Assembly (NCBI GenBank): GCA_033060915.1 | Contig: CM065383.1 | Location: 13,313,501-13,377,500, forward strand | Reading direction: 5' to 3' | Source: Euryodendron excelsum | Taxonomy: Eukaryota > Streptophyta > Magnoliopsida > Ericales > Pentaphylacaceae | Length of the DNA: 64,000 nt | Part shown: positions 46,535 through 59,425 of the stretch, piece after piece | How the letters are laid out: every line of letters begins with the position of its first letter | Numbering within the stretch: the stretch's first letter is position 1 | Notes under the pieces: model-generated | What the model was told of the DNA's origin: nothing | The model's input: only the letters and a program-made list of their open reading frames with translations | The model's database searches: none | Translations under genes and position numbers: made by a program

Positions 46535-46984
46535 TAAGCTCTGCATGTATTACTTTATTGAGGGATCTCACACAATGCGGTCATTGATCCTTTTGTAAGT
46601 CATGACGAACACAACGGTCAAACTGAGTAATACTTTTGTTTAGCTTTTAACAGTCATTCCAAGGCTAACTATCATTTGATGTGTCTAATTTAATGTACCA
46701 AGTCCATTTCTTATTATTGATGCTTAAGTTTTTGTTATTCAAGTTTTAGTTTCAATATGTTCCATTAGATTCTTCTAAGAATCCAATATAATCTCAATAT
46801 ACTTGAACTCTAATATCACTACATGGAGATGCTTTTTGTATGCAACATGTACTGCAGGACCCATTTTGGATGATTCTGATCATTTAATTTGGCATAACTT
46901 TATTGAAAACTATGATTTGCGCAAAATTAAATCCACTAAAAACTCAATAACATATTACATCAAGAAAAACATATGAATTGTCTT

Positions 46985-47738
46985 GTAAGTCAACTTCGAA
47001 CTTCAAAATTTTACGTATCTCAAGTGAAGTTAATGTTACTTCAAAGATTGCAAGGCCTTTGTCGACAAAGGTAGTTCCTTAAATGTAATAACTCAAGTGA
47101 TATTAAGTAGGTGATGTATCATTCCAAGAAAAATCAAGAAATAAGTAACATTTCGTTATACTTATTGCTTCCGTGTGTACTTTTTAAGTCACATTAGCAA
47201 AACATTTTTGGACCTTTTCGAATGTGCCCTTAGGTTTGAAGTTTCGTTTAATAGAAACCTTGCCAATTATAAAGGACCCTCACAATCATAATAGTGATAT
47301 TGTATCCTAATGTCTATGCACCTTTAATAGCTGAAATTCACAACAAACCACGCAAAGATTTTGGACATTCAAAACTTCAAGATCAATTGAGACTAATTAT
47401 TCAACATGTCTCAAGGGAAGCTAATGTTGCTTTAAAAACTGCAAGCCCTTATCAACTAGGGTGGTCCTCTTCGAGGTGATAACACAATTGATAGTGAGAA
47501 TTGGATGGTATTGGTCCAAGGAAAATAAAAATTATAAGCATTTTCGTATACTTATTTGCTTATGTAATGTACTTTATATGTCACATTATCAAAACAATTT
47601 TGGACCCCTTTTGAACGTGCCATTCCTTTTCAAACTTTTGGTTTAATAGCCTTGCCAATTATAAAGGACCCTCACAATCCTAACTGTGATATTGCATTCT
47701 AACGTCCATGCACCTTTAATAGCCGAATTTCACAACGA
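46985..47738 (+). repeat. Two-copy tandem duplication, unit about 391 bp
   Basis: The segment 46985-47346 recurs, diverged, at about 47376-47738. Anchors TCTCAAG (47018 and 47409) and TGCCAATTATAAAGGACCCT (47261 and 47653) show constant offsets of 391-392 bp. Many point differences indicate age. No known gene content. Confidence 0.85.
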
Positions 47739-48549
47739 ATTAATCATAGATCGGACCGATGAAGCTTATAGATTAACAATTGCTCAAACATTTCCTCTCA
47801 TTACTACTAATTCACAACAACCAAAGTCGATGCATCTTTATTTGTCGGAAAATATGTTATTTGTTCTTTAGCCACGGATTAATTCCTTCTCTCTTATCAA
47901 TTGCAAAACTATGATGGTGCATTGCTATTCACGAACTGCCTCGGTATCATTACTGAGGCCACAATTAAAGGCCACACAGAGAAGAATATAAGCACAGTTT
48001 TATATATTGAAGCGCATATTTCTGCTGTACAACAGAATGTTACCTGTACTCCCCTAGAAATTTGCATGATACACAGCAAACGGATGACCAAATTCGCAAT
48101 ATTTAAGGTTGTAATTTCAAACCAAGATTCAGGTTTTAATAGTTTTAATGTCTGAGTCGTACAATTTGGCACTTTATATGTAAAACAAATTTTTTGGTCC
48201 CCTTATCAAATTGTAATATGAGGGTCAAAATTTTAGCCAATGCTTTTGAGTTCATCGGTTGCAAATAATTCAAGGGTAATATTGCCATACATGTTCTGGT
48301 TCACGAAATGGTCCCGAAACAGCTGGCCAAGCTTAAGGTTAATGCAGCAGTTACTGCTATTCAGGTACCTTAGTGGGGACTTCCGATCTTGAGGCATTTT
48401 TGTCATCAATATAAATCGCTGTCGGCAGATTTTATTGTGCTTTGGTTTTTTACGTACACCCAGTTTAAATGATATGTGAATCCAAAAGGGTTGCAATAAT
48501 GCGAATATGATCAAAAAATCTCAGCCAGGTGAATTTTACATATCTTTTA
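47739..48549. other. Gene-free intergenic region
   Basis: Nothing recognisable; short open frames here have no protein-like conservation that I can see. Confidence 0.4.
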
Positions 48550-48663
48550 GGCTCCGTTTGAAATTTAAATTTTTGGTGAGAAAAAAAAATTTTGTTCACT
48601 TTTCTTTTATATATATATATTTTTTTACTTTTTTAACCAAAAACTTCAAATTCCAAACGAAGG
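48550..48663. mobile_element. Small hairpin MITE-like element
   Basis: The left arm GGCTCCGTTTGAAATTTAAA, continuing TTTTTGGT, is matched by the complement of ACCAAAAACTTCAAATTCCA and AACG at the right. It is about 114 bp with an AT/T-rich loop. No clear target duplication. Confidence 0.45.
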
Positions 48664-49009
48664 GTGAAAGTTCTTCTATGTTTTGGATAAGTGTTTAGTG
48701 AGACAATACAACAAGGATCGTTAGAGGTGATCTTAAACAACATTTTTCGATCAAAGGGCTCACCGTCCTATGATCCTTGGATTATTTCTGATGGGAACCA
48801 ATCTAATTCAGTAATTTTATGAAATGTTTAGATGTAACTATATATTTTTTGTCAGAGTATGTACTTCAAAATTAATTTGATATAAAAAAAAAAGTCTCAA
48901 CGCTATGGTTTAAAACGGCCGTCAGAGTATTGCGTCTCCCTATCATATTTTGGGTGTTTCACTTATATAAATAAATTTTATAGTCTCTAAAAGAATACTC
49001 GTTAATATT

Positions 49010-50040
49010 GACATGACCAAAGTAGTACACACCCAAGAGTAAGTGGCCGTGTAATAGTTTAATTTGATAAGTATCAAGATCGAATTCCACAAGGATTGAG
49101 TCCAATGGAGACTATCAGCCAAAGCTGGGACTCAACACTCAATATTCACACAATTTGGTAAAATACTCCTTAAAAACAGAAAATAAAAGATTTGGCTTGA
49201 AAATGTTTGTTACTTAATCTAAAACGAAAGAAATCAAAGCTAGATTAACAAATTATAAATAGAATTGGATTCAATTGATCCAATCACCCAATTCATTCAA
49301 GACATTCAACAAGGTTTATAACTCAAATCAAACCCTGAATCAAAAGAGTTTGATTCGGAAGATTTTACTTTAAAAACTAATAATTTTTAAGCATTTAAAA
49401 TTAGATTCATATTCAATGATAGAATCATAGGTTAATACCATTGATTTAATTAAGATCAATACCAAATTAGAAAATTAAGCGTTGAATTAATAAAACATAA
49501 GTGTTTTTATCTCTAAAACTACTCTTATATAGCTGTATTTAACCCTGTCTACGTAGAAAAAGCCTAGATCCCCAAAATTAGGCACAAAACTGTCTTAAAT
49601 AGGTTGAAAAATAACAAAACTGTCGCCGACTGTGCGCACGATCTTCTAACAATGCTGCAGACCATAAAAACAAGTATCTGAATCTTGCTCACGGTTTTAC
49701 AAACCTGAAAAAGCGTGCGCACAGCACTATTCACCGTGCAAATACTATTCACTTGTGCACACCATCACTATTCATCGTACGCACGATCACTATTTATTTG
49801 TATGAATACTATTCATCCGTGCGCATAGCAATATTCATTGTGCGCACGATCACTATTCACAGCACTCTTCACTTTTGTCTAAATTACGCTCAAATTGTTA
49901 CAAATTAGGTTCAAAACCTGTACAAAGCAAAACAAAGTAAGTAAATACAAAAATCTAACTAAAAAGTCATAAAAAAATGCTAAACTAAAAAAAAACAAGC
50001 TACAGAATTATAATTGTACTTTTTAAGTGTAATAAAATAT
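49010..50040 (-). mobile_element. Diverged LTR-like sequence related to the Athila-like LTR
   Basis: The order of features parallels the Athila LTR at 28550-30038: a segment GGTTTATAACTCAAATCAA, then TTGATTCGGAA, and later a cluster of repeated palindromic boxes (here GTGCGCACGATC with ACTATTCA, 49625-49865, instead of CGATCG). Exact ends and target duplication were not found, so it may be a solo or fragmentary LTR. Confidence 0.45.
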
Positions 50041-53000
50041 TTCACCAGGTGGACTTGGTAGAACATCTCAATGCCAGTCAACTCTCTTCAATTTGATGTA
50101 CACATCTTTGGCATTTTGCTCAAAATATCCCTCTCTTAGTGTCTCCGCACGTCAAGGAGAAAGAGTGCAAGGAAATGTCATATGTTTACCCTAAACTCAT
50201 CAGATCTTACTTCTCTCTCTCTCTCTCTCTCTCTTGCACACAAGAGATCAAATTGTGAAGGTTAATGTCTAGCAATCATAGTGAACATTTTGAAGTAATT
50301 GTTATTTTTATAAAATGTAGTTACCAACACTGATCTGCTCCGCTTTACTTAAAGAGCATGTAATTGAAGCTTGAACTAGCACGTAAGGGACAAAATGCCC
50401 TACTGAACAAAATAACTTATCATTGTTATAATAACTAATAAGTGTGCAGAAACTGCAAAAAAAGATATTAGGAAGAAAGGTTCACAGAAATTTTGATCAT
50501 GTAGCAGTGAAAAAGAAGGTAGTACAAGAAAGGATCGAGCCAGTGCTACATATATTCGTACGAGGAAGCGTCAACGCCAATTTCTAACTCTTTCTCGTTT
50601 GCCCGAATGGAGAAATGGAAAAGGAAGTGGTAATGCAAAGCAAAAGCTAAAGGGCGACAAATTGGAGTCACTCTCAATTCCCAACTCAAAACACACCCAC
50701 TCACAAAGTCATTAGTTACTACACAAACAAGCTTCTCTCTCTCTCTCTCTCTCTAGTGGATTGAAGTTGGATGGTTCTTTGCTTTCGTTTGTCCTTTTGG
50801 TACCAATCAAATTATTCCTTTCCTTTTGCGGATGCTTCCTCCTTTTTCTTCTCACTTTTGAAGCACACTTCACATATGTTTAAAAAGCTTGTTTTGCAGT
50901 GACCACAACCCCACTTGGGGTTCCTTCATATATATGGGGATTAATTACATCTACCTTTATAAAATACACACAATGAGATAAAACAGATGAATAAAATTTC
51001 CTTATGGAGGAACTACTTCCAAGATTTTAATATAAACCTTCATCTGAAAGAGCTGTTCATTGGGTTGGTTTGGGGTTTTAATTGAATATGACCAAATTGC
51101 TGAGGTACAATAATTTCATTTTGTTTTAGGTTGCGGTCCACCTTAATCAGCCGTGACATACCGTCATCAACACAATTAGATATTATAAAAAAACACAAAT
51201 AGAAAAATGGAAGAAGAAATGAACATCTTTTATTGAATAAATGTATGACAAGGTGATGAATAGAATATCAAACAACTGCTAAACACCCTTCCCGGGTCTG
51301 ATGTGGAGCTTAAAATCTTCTGGTGAAAAATCTCATGAAGAAAGCAAGGGAAAAAAAATGATAGAAGACATTAATGGATGCATATTGTCACCAAGCGAAA
51401 CTCAATTATGTTGATTGTATCTTAATTCTCAAACACTAATGGAAAAATGCACAATGAAGCACTTTCAAACTCAACATGGGTGAATTGAGCTTCAAAACAT
51501 TTACCTTAGATGATCAAAGTGACTATGATTTATAATACCAGGGACGAAAGGCCTCTATGTCACGTCACTAGGGGGATTTTGTCCTTATTATAGGTCTTGA
51601 ATACATGATTAGCACATAAAAGGGATCTCTAATTAATAGCCTCAAGTAATCAAATTAAGACTCTTTCAACTAAAAATAATTGGTGATACTTGGATGTTAT
51701 CTGGACCAGGGTTGCCCTAGTGAGCTTACAAACTGTGAGATACATAATCAGCCATCAATTGCACGGAATTTTCGTTAAACCAAGGTCAAATGGCCATGAA
51801 TTGAAGCATACCCATCCGGGTATTTGAGATTCATGTTTTGAGGTCTATGAAACTTCCCAATTAGCAATTGACTTCAATCCCCTGATTGCCCGGATCTCCA
51901 TGCCTCCTCTGGTTGCAGTATAAACTATCCATACATTATTATTAAAAAAACTGGCATTTAAAAATTCAGGCTTCGATAATCTACTCTTATGATCAGATGA
52001 GCAATGATATCCTAATTGCTTGTTTGTACATGAATTTAAGTAGAAAATGATTTCAAATGGCTACCTTTTACCTAACGATGTTAAACCTTAACCAACCAAT
52101 TACCAACAATTGAAGTGGGATCTCTAGATCATATATATGATGTTTAAGCAACCCAAAAAAAGGAGCTATATTTTACTTAGTATTTAAGCCTCGTGACTTT
52201 ACCCCACCAAATATTAGATAAATGGTTTTGTTTTGTTTATTGATTCAGTCTCCTCATCCATTGGTCCATAAAGTTGAAATCCACCCATTTTGAGACTTAT
52301 ATTATGAGAAAATCAATAAAAAAAAATGCCAAACGTTGTCTATTTCAAAGGTGCCATTCATGTCACACACAAGTGACTTAAGATTTGTGCTTATTTAAAA
52401 GAAAGAATCAACGTAAGAAATGCATCCATGGGCCAGGTTAGAGGGGTGTCGATCACCGTTGGTTGCCGTAAAGGTTTTTTTTTACATTATAATGTATTGG
52501 ACTGAGTAAATAATTGCTTCAATTACCCCCCAAAAAAAAAAAAAACAATTTTCTCAAAACTCTTATTAAATACTGCAATTGGGGACACCCTCTAAAGCTA
52601 CCCTAGTCACTAGGGAAAGGAAATTTCAGTATTTGTTTGCCTTAGTTTCTATCATGGGTTCAGAAAAGTGCAATATATTTGGTGTAGTAAAGGGGAGTAT
52701 AATAGGGAAGTGACCAAATATGGTCTGGTTCCATCACCTCACCAATTCTTTCAAAAAAAAGTTTACTAAGAAGCTCACCATTCTTCGAATGAATTGCTGT
52801 TAGATTGTCATTGTAGTTGGGATACGCAGGTACGAACTTTCGCATAGCACCTTTGTTTTTTGGTACAAATGACTAAGGGGTGGGAGGTGCAATTTGCATC
52901 AAACTTGTGAAGGAATACTTGTGGCGCACCAATAATGATATTTTTATAATTAAAAATTATTATAAAGAACATTTTAATTTATAATGAATAACTCTCACTT

Positions 53001-54270
53001 GATAATATTATTTTAATAATAATAAATTCGATATAAATTTTTTAATTATAAAACACTCTATTTTTATTGCTGTGATAAACCGGGCTCTATGAGTCAAATT
53101 TTAAATTTTGAAAGACTAAAAGTTGAAAATGTAAAGGAGTTTACTTTTGTAATCTGTTTGTAAATAATTAGTATGTGACAGGGTATGGTGGCACAAGACT
53201 AAGTAAATTTTGTTGGGTTGTTATTCTTGGGACTTGAGAACCAAACAGCCATGTCCTTCTCAACTGTGTCATTGTCCTTTCAGATGATTACATTAAGCAA
53301 GGGACCAACATTCTCATGGTATGGCTCCACACTTTTCAAGATGAATTTTCTCTCTTTTGTAACTTTTCTTTTTCTCTTTAGTTTATTTTCACCTTTAACT
53401 CTCTGACAAAATAATAAAAGAGGTAAAAGAGAGGAACGGCATTAAAAGAAAAGAAAATGGGTGGCTGAGCCTTGGAGCTTGGACACCTTTAAGAGATGGC
53501 CCCCATAAAAGATAACGACACGAAATTATTGAGAAGGCTCATGAGGCACTTGGGTCTGAAACAAAAATGGGGAAGTGCTGATATATATACACAAATATAT
53601 ATGTACATGAGGGTTGTATCTATCTATCTTGATGGTGGTCCTCTACATGCAGGGAGGGCTACAGGTGGCACGGCCGGCAAAGTGTGGCCATGGCCACGTG
53701 GGAATGTGGTCCAAATGGGTCCTGACATGTTTAAAATATGACACGTGTCAAAAAAAGAGAAAAGGTGACAGACTGTTAGGCCAAAGAAGCATGGGAGAGG
53801 GTGATTGTTTGAATCAGGCCCGAGAAGAGGCTATGGAATAAGGATCCACATATATGGATTATGGAATGCAGTAAAAGCGGGCAGAGTGGGAAAAAAATAT
53901 TTAATGCTTTTAGATTGTCATGTTATCTTAGTTCCACATTTTATTATTGCAATGAGTCTTTTTTTTAGGTGAGTTCAAATGCATTCACTGGAGTAACATT
54001 GAGACGCATTTAGACACTGAATAATTTCTAGCAAGTCTTTAGAATCTTTAAATGTGGGACTTAAGTTTTGAGTGAGGACTCAAGGTTCTACAAAAATGCC
54101 ACAGTTTTCTCTTTTTCGTTTTGGATGGACCCATTTGTGTTGGGTTGGTCCTCCAACTTCCATGGCTTCATTACCATTGTTAGTACTAGTTTGAATCCTT
54201 CTAAATCTTTTAACTAAGTAATATCCGAAGATATTATCTCTAAAATCCAAATACAGCAAATCAAATTAAC
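50041..54270. other. Gene-free intergenic region
   Basis: AT-rich DNA with TC repeats near 50215-50233 and 50733-50752. No homology-bearing reading frame was recognised. Small frames around 53218-53840 look random. Confidence 0.4.
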
Positions 54271-54345
54271 AACTGGGTAATTATCAAAAAATAAATAAAT
54301 AACAAATGGGTAATTATCAAAAAATAAATAAATAACAAATGGGTA
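54271..54345 (+). repeat. 33-bp tandem duplication
   Basis: The unit GGGTAATTATCAAAAAATAA plus ATAAATAACAAAT occurs twice in tandem, with a partial third start. Confidence 0.85.
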
Positions 54346-56568
54346 CGGGCAATCCCTACTTTGAGAGATTTGGATTATGACACATATATGCTTTCCGGAG
54401 CCAGCACTAGATCTCGGAGTTCTTGGTTTGTTGATTATCTCTAATCACAATCCGATCGACAAAGCTCAACAGTTGGTACCATGCATGCCACTTTATGTGT
54501 AGGGCTCAAACTCGTGATGTCTTTCACTGAAGACTTTCTAGTGCGCAATTTGTACCGCTATTCAAGGAAAAAAAAAAAAGAATGAGAGATTGTCGACTGA
54601 TCTTGTCAATGAGAATTGACTAGATAAAATTTCTTAATTTTTGAGAAGCCAATACACTATATTTGATTGTAAATACTTGAAATTCTATAGAAGATATAAA
54701 GAATTTTAGAAATTTTGACGGCCTGTGACCCCTGACTGGGCTACTAGGCCCATGGTGCCGAAGAGCTGCAAAGTGTGCCCGTTCGGCCAAGAAAAAATAG
54801 GCTAAGCTTAGTTGGAGAAAACCCCCAAAGATCTAGTCCTTGTTCAAGTCATCTGCGAAAACCAAGCAGGATGGGAAAATTGGATTCATAACGTAGAAAG
54901 CTTTCTGATGAGATCCTCACGAGATGGCCCATTGCATCAAGGTAGCATTGAAACGGCTATTAAGGGCCTGAAACCCAATAGGAAAATGTAAACTGAGTTT
55001 GGGCAGAGGGACCAATTTCTGACCGGGCTTAGCTTGGGCTTAGACAAGTCATTCTAAATTTCGGGCTAAGCTTGGTCAAGATCGGCCGAGAGCAGACTGA
55101 CCCAATTGAAAGGCCTACACTTCATGTTGACATTTTACTTGATAGCTTAGGATGCGTTAGCCAATGTGTTGGACCTTGAATCCCCTCAAGATTATGTTTG
55201 ACCCATTGGTTTTTGCATCTTGTCACTTTTATATGCTTTTGGCAACGATTTTGTTGCAGAAAGAACATACTTAATTGCATATTAGCCCTTTTTTGGTATC
55301 ATGTTTAAGGCTTTAAGCTATAAACTCCGCATTTCTTACGGGCATTGTGAGAGATTCTTCTTAAATTTTTGTGTTAAGCTTCTCTCCCACTATGCATATG
55401 GAGAGATGGCAATAGGGCAGGTTAGGGTCGAGAGACCTCTACTCTGTCCTCGCCCTGCTCGCTTATCCCCACCCTGCACCTGCCCCCCTTACTTTATGTT
55501 AATGATTTTTTCAAACTCATTATGGATAAAATAAGGGATAAAATCACAAAAAAAAAAATCATAAATATCGTGTTTTAGTAAAATATGTACATATAAAAAA
55601 TAAATATATATGGATAAACAAAACGGGTTCGTGTAGGGTGGGTTATTATACTTTGTTCCAAACTCGACCCGTCCTAATTAGTACCACTCCATACCGGTAC
55701 TAATAGGGATGGGGTGGAAATTGAGATGTGGGGTTATGGTCAAGCACTAATGAAATACTGCTATTTCATTGAGAGGGAATAAAGGTTTTGCCTCAACTAT
55801 CAGGCATTCAGGCAGTCAAGTGCCCAAATGGGCTCTAAATTTTGTACTGTATTCTTCTTTCAAGCATCCTCAACCATTCACCATGTAGGGAATTTGATTC
55901 CACAAAAGGCTTTTACTTTTTAGCACCATTAACATGGCAATATGTTAATTCAATTACAACAATACCCAAATTAAAGCTGAAGCCACCTTTATATATATAT
56001 GAGTTTAATTTTAATGCACACCAAGTGTAAAGACTTTTTTACACAAGCACGCATAAAAAAAAAAAATACGTGTCTTTCAGAATTTAAGTACAAAATAAAC
56101 ATACAATGTCTACGAACACGTATCGTATTTTAATACATACTTATGTAAAAAATCTCTATGCATTACATCAAAATTAAACTCTCTATATGTATATCTATAT
56201 GCGTGTGTACATATAAATTAAAACTCAACAGATCCTAACTCCTGTTGGGATTTTCGTTATTTTTTGAGAGATCCTATACAAAAGGGAAAAAAAATATACA
56301 AAATTTTTGTGCAGGATGATGATGCAGTTGAATAAAGGCGTTTATATTTTGAAACAAAATAACTCATAATGATGGTTTTTAATTGCTAAACTGGCATCAA
56401 TTAAAAGAGACTGCATCTAGTAATTAGTAGAATACATACTATTGCTGAAATATGATACCAAAGTCTACCAAAGAGATCCTTGAGCCAATGATCTAGAAGT
56501 CATGCACTGAAATAAAACCTAGAAGGCATCCGCCACCGCCATAACTAGAGAGCAAAAATGAACTCTCT
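54346..56568. other. Intergenic region with old repeat debris
   Basis: Around 54720-55120 and 55400-55760 there are G/C-rich patches in an AT-rich background (GGGCTTAGCTTGGGCTTAG; GGGATGGGGTGG). They resemble ends of degraded hAT-type elements, but no paired termini were found. No gene recognised. Confidence 0.35.
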
Positions 56569-57003
56569 CTATATTTCATGAACATCTACTTTAGCCACAC
56601 ACACGAACAAGAACTTGAAAACGGCATCCATGAGAAAACATGAACCTCTCGCAGACGTGTTCTTGAAACTGTTGTTAATCTTCAAGTTCTTCTTCTCCTT
56701 AAGCCACTTCTTTGTCTTCTGTGCTGCAGTTTGTTTCTTGCTGAAGGTGTAACTTCTCAGGTATCTCTGTCTAGAAGCATAGCTTTGATCACAAGTGGTT
56801 GGCAATCTTGCAGGGCTAGGAGGAGTAGGAGAAGAAGAAGAAGAAGAAGAAGAACTCTCTCCCTCCTTGTTCATGCTCAACAGCCTCAAGAATTCTTTAT
56901 CTGCTTGTGCCCATTGATGCAGCCTCACAGATCTTTTCTCCACAGGCGATTGGGCATCTAAACATCCGCCGGCTATACAGATTGAGTTCATCATCGTCGT
57001 CAT
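56569..57003 (-). CDS. Small plant protein of unknown function, single exon
   Basis: Intact 144-residue frame from the ATG at 57003 to TAG at 56569; a second in-frame ATG lies four codons in (residues MTTMMNS). Visible features are a Cys-containing N-terminus (SICIAGGCLDAQSPVEKRS), a poly-Ser run from a GAA-type repeat (residues about 51-59), a basic motif SRQRYLRSYTFSKK, a Lys-rich stretch (KTKKWLKEKK) and a hydrophobic tail (FLMDAVFKFLFVCVAKV). The RQxYLRSYTFS motif resembles a set of small uncharacterised plant proteins. No enzyme domain or signal peptide is evident. A CT tract and an AT-rich TATA-like stretch (57041-57053) lie just upstream. Confidence 0.65.
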   Translation of the reverse strand: MTTMMNSICIAGGCLDAQSPVEKRSVRLHQWAQADKEFLRLLSMNKEGESSSSSSSSSPTPPSPARLPTTCDQSYASRQRYLRSYTFSKKQTAAQKTKKWLKEKKNLKINNSFKNTSARGSCFLMDAVFKFLFVCVAKVDVHEI

Positions 57004-57040
57004 CTTCTCCTTCTTCCTTCTCTGCTCTCTCTCTCTCTCT

Positions 57041-57053
57041 ATATATATATATA
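57041..57053 (-). promoter_or_regulatory. Candidate TATA region of the small gene
   Basis: Alternating TATATATA about 40-50 bases upstream of the ATG, followed by a (CT)n/(GA)n tract. It would leave a very short leader, so it may simply be a repeat. Confidence 0.25.
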
Positions 57054-57569
57054 GTCAAGTCAAATATATGATCAAATCAAGACCATATGGGAAAGGGATT
57101 CTTAATTGGTCAGGATTTGTTGAGTTTGCCACAATATACACACGTATCTATGTATATATATCCTCTGGGTTAATTGTCCAGAATGTCCCTCGCTGAAAAA
57201 GAAACTTTTACCTACACGAAAAGGAATGTAATACTTTTTAAGTATTGCATGAGTAGGGCACTAGCGGTTACAAAAAAGGACAACCTGATAAGCAAAACAT
57301 TTGCATACAAAGTGATGTTACGTGATTGTTTTGTAATTAAAAATTATTACAGTGGGTGTTTATTTTTAAATAATAGATTCTCATTAAAATATATCATTTT
57401 GTATAAAAAAATTTATAAATTTTTTATTTGTATAACATGATATCACATGATAAAATTTTACAATTTAACCCTCTAGTTTCAAAATGAGTTGGGTTGATCT
57501 CTGTGATCTTTATCCCAGTTTGTCGTAAGTCAGCATTGTTTTAGCTATTATGAAAAATGAAAAAGAAGT
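57054..57569. other. AT-rich intergenic DNA
   Basis: Promoter-side sequence of the small gene; no other feature recognised. Confidence 0.35.
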
Positions 57570-57768
57570 AATCTTTTTCTGATTCGACAGTCTCGAGTTA
57601 ACTTACACATACTAATTTCTTCTCTAGTCTAATCAAAGGCAAACCATTCACGTCGGAACTAAGATATTCATAATGAGTAAATTATTTACGATCAACTCTC
57701 ACATTTGGCAAAAATTAAACTCTTAACCTTCTGAAAAAAAGAAAAAGTCCTGACCAACTGAGCTAACC
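57570..57768 (-). mobile_element. Decayed tRNA-derived SINE-like sequence
   Basis: On the minus strand, GGTTAGCTCAGTTGGTCAGG contains an RNA polymerase III A-box (TAGCTCAGTTGG, 57754-57765). About 30 bases further on, GGTTAAGAGTTTAATTTT sits where a B-box (GTTCGANNC) should be, with CG replaced by TA. The 3' limit is uncertain. Confidence 0.4.
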
Positions 57769-57922
57769 TAACTATGTGTGAATCAGGATTAATACGATGA
57801 CTCTGGTGATACCCTTCTTACTTTTTTTTTCATTTAGAAAAAAAAGCATGACAATTGTACTTAGGAACATGGAAACAATAATATTATCATATGCTCTTTT
57901 TACATTAAAACTATGCCTTCGC

Positions 57923-58678
57923 AACGGATGTAAATCTGGCTCCAGACCCATGGTCCACCCGAGCCAGTCAGGCCAAAGTCTAGCCCTGAATCTGACTTGG
58001 GCCTAGTTCGGCCCAAGCTCGAGCACCCTGTGGGCCGTTTTGGCCCCCATTTGGTAGCCCAAGCCTAGCCCAAGCTCGGCCCGCAAGCCTAAGCCTAAAC
58101 CTCAAAGCTAAGCCCGGCCGTGAGCCCGTGAACCTCCCCCCCTCCCCGCTCCCCCTCCCAACAACTCTTTTCCTTTCAAATTCAATTTGAATTTTTTTTT
58201 AAACACTCCCCACCCACACCCCTCCTTTTAAATTCATTTTTATTAAGCATTTTCATTAATTTTATAAATATAATTGTATAAATAATTTACCTTAATAATT
58301 CTTATTAATTATATATAATAATAAATATAAGTGTAAAGTTTCTTACATAAGTTCAAAGAAATTAAATATATATAAGCTTACAAATAAAATTTTAATTCAT
58401 AGGATCATAGTATATAATTTATTAGTTTAAAACATAATGCTACAAAAAAAAAAAAAACCTTGGGCAAAGAGGCTCAGCCCAAAGACCCGCGCAAAAAGCC
58501 TGTTAAAGTTCGAGATCCAAGCTCAAAACCCGCCCCTAGAGCCGTGGGCTGGGCTTGGGCTTTCTCTTTCACATTTTGGTTCGACCAGGCCCAAAAAATG
58601 GGGGAGCCTTCAAAGCCCAATCCGAGCCCGGTGTGCCACGGCCCAAGTCAGCCCAGTCGGGCCCAATTGACATCCCTA
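57923..58678. mobile_element. hAT-like non-autonomous element (756 bp) with perfect 8-bp duplication
   Basis: Flanks GCCTTCGC at 57915-57922 and 58679-58686 are identical. Ends are AACGGATGTAAAT and, in reverse complement, TAGGGATGTCAAT. The outer 200 bp on both sides is rich in GGGCCC/GCCCAAG motifs around an AT-rich core, the pattern of a common plant hAT-derived family. The open frames inside are by-products of this composition. Confidence 0.8.
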
Positions 58679-58686
58679 GCCTTCGC

Positions 58687-59373
58687 TTTGGCCCTCTACT
58701 GTATTTAAAAAATATTCATAACTTCTATAATTGCTCCTTGATGGCAATTTTCTTGGGCCACATGTATATGATTAAAGTGTTGGAATTTCTATGGAGGAAA
58801 GAAAGCTCCTTGTAAAATATGCTCACCAATTTACACCACGGGCATAAAAAAATGTTTGAAGTCCTAGTAGTGGTAAATCCATAATTTTGTTGAGAGAGGG
58901 TCAAGGTAAAATAATTTTGCTAAAATGTGGGTCAAGATAAATTACTTGAATTTTAAAAGGGCAATGCATTCTATTTAAGCTGAATATTCAAAACTTGATA
59001 GGGAGTAAAGGGAATTTCAAAATTTTGAAGTGTGCTGATGTTATATATATGCAACAAACATCTAATTGAAGTCTGCTTGGTTTCATACTTCAGAGGAGGC
59101 TTACATGAAGAAATAGCTTGTCTTCATTTTTCTGATACCACGCAACAGATATCAAATTAAGGGGTGTATGCTTCTGCATGCCTTGCAAATTCTTGAAAAC
59201 CCCAAAGATTTTAAAAACAAATATTGTTAAAAATTTCAAAAACAAAATAAAAGTTTAAGGGGGCATTGATGTCTTTCTAGCTATATCAGCTTGAGAAGTG
59301 GTGCCACTGGGGGACTGTAGTTCTCGATGAAGCCTCTCTTTGCCTATACACAAGTAGGTGCATTAAAATTCAA

Positions 59374-59425
<52 letters not shown>

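Noticed and set aside
53496..53841. Frames of 75-81 residues near 53.6 kb
   Set aside because: They overlap in different frames, contain AT-repeat translations and show no family motif.
55380..55780. Possible hAT-type element with GGATGGCAATGGGG-like end
   Set aside because: Only one end-like sequence is visible; no inverted partner or target duplication was found.
58437..58815. Overlapping open frames of about 80 residues
   Set aside because: They arise from the GGGCCC/CCCAAG-rich arm of a hAT-like element and run past its target duplication.
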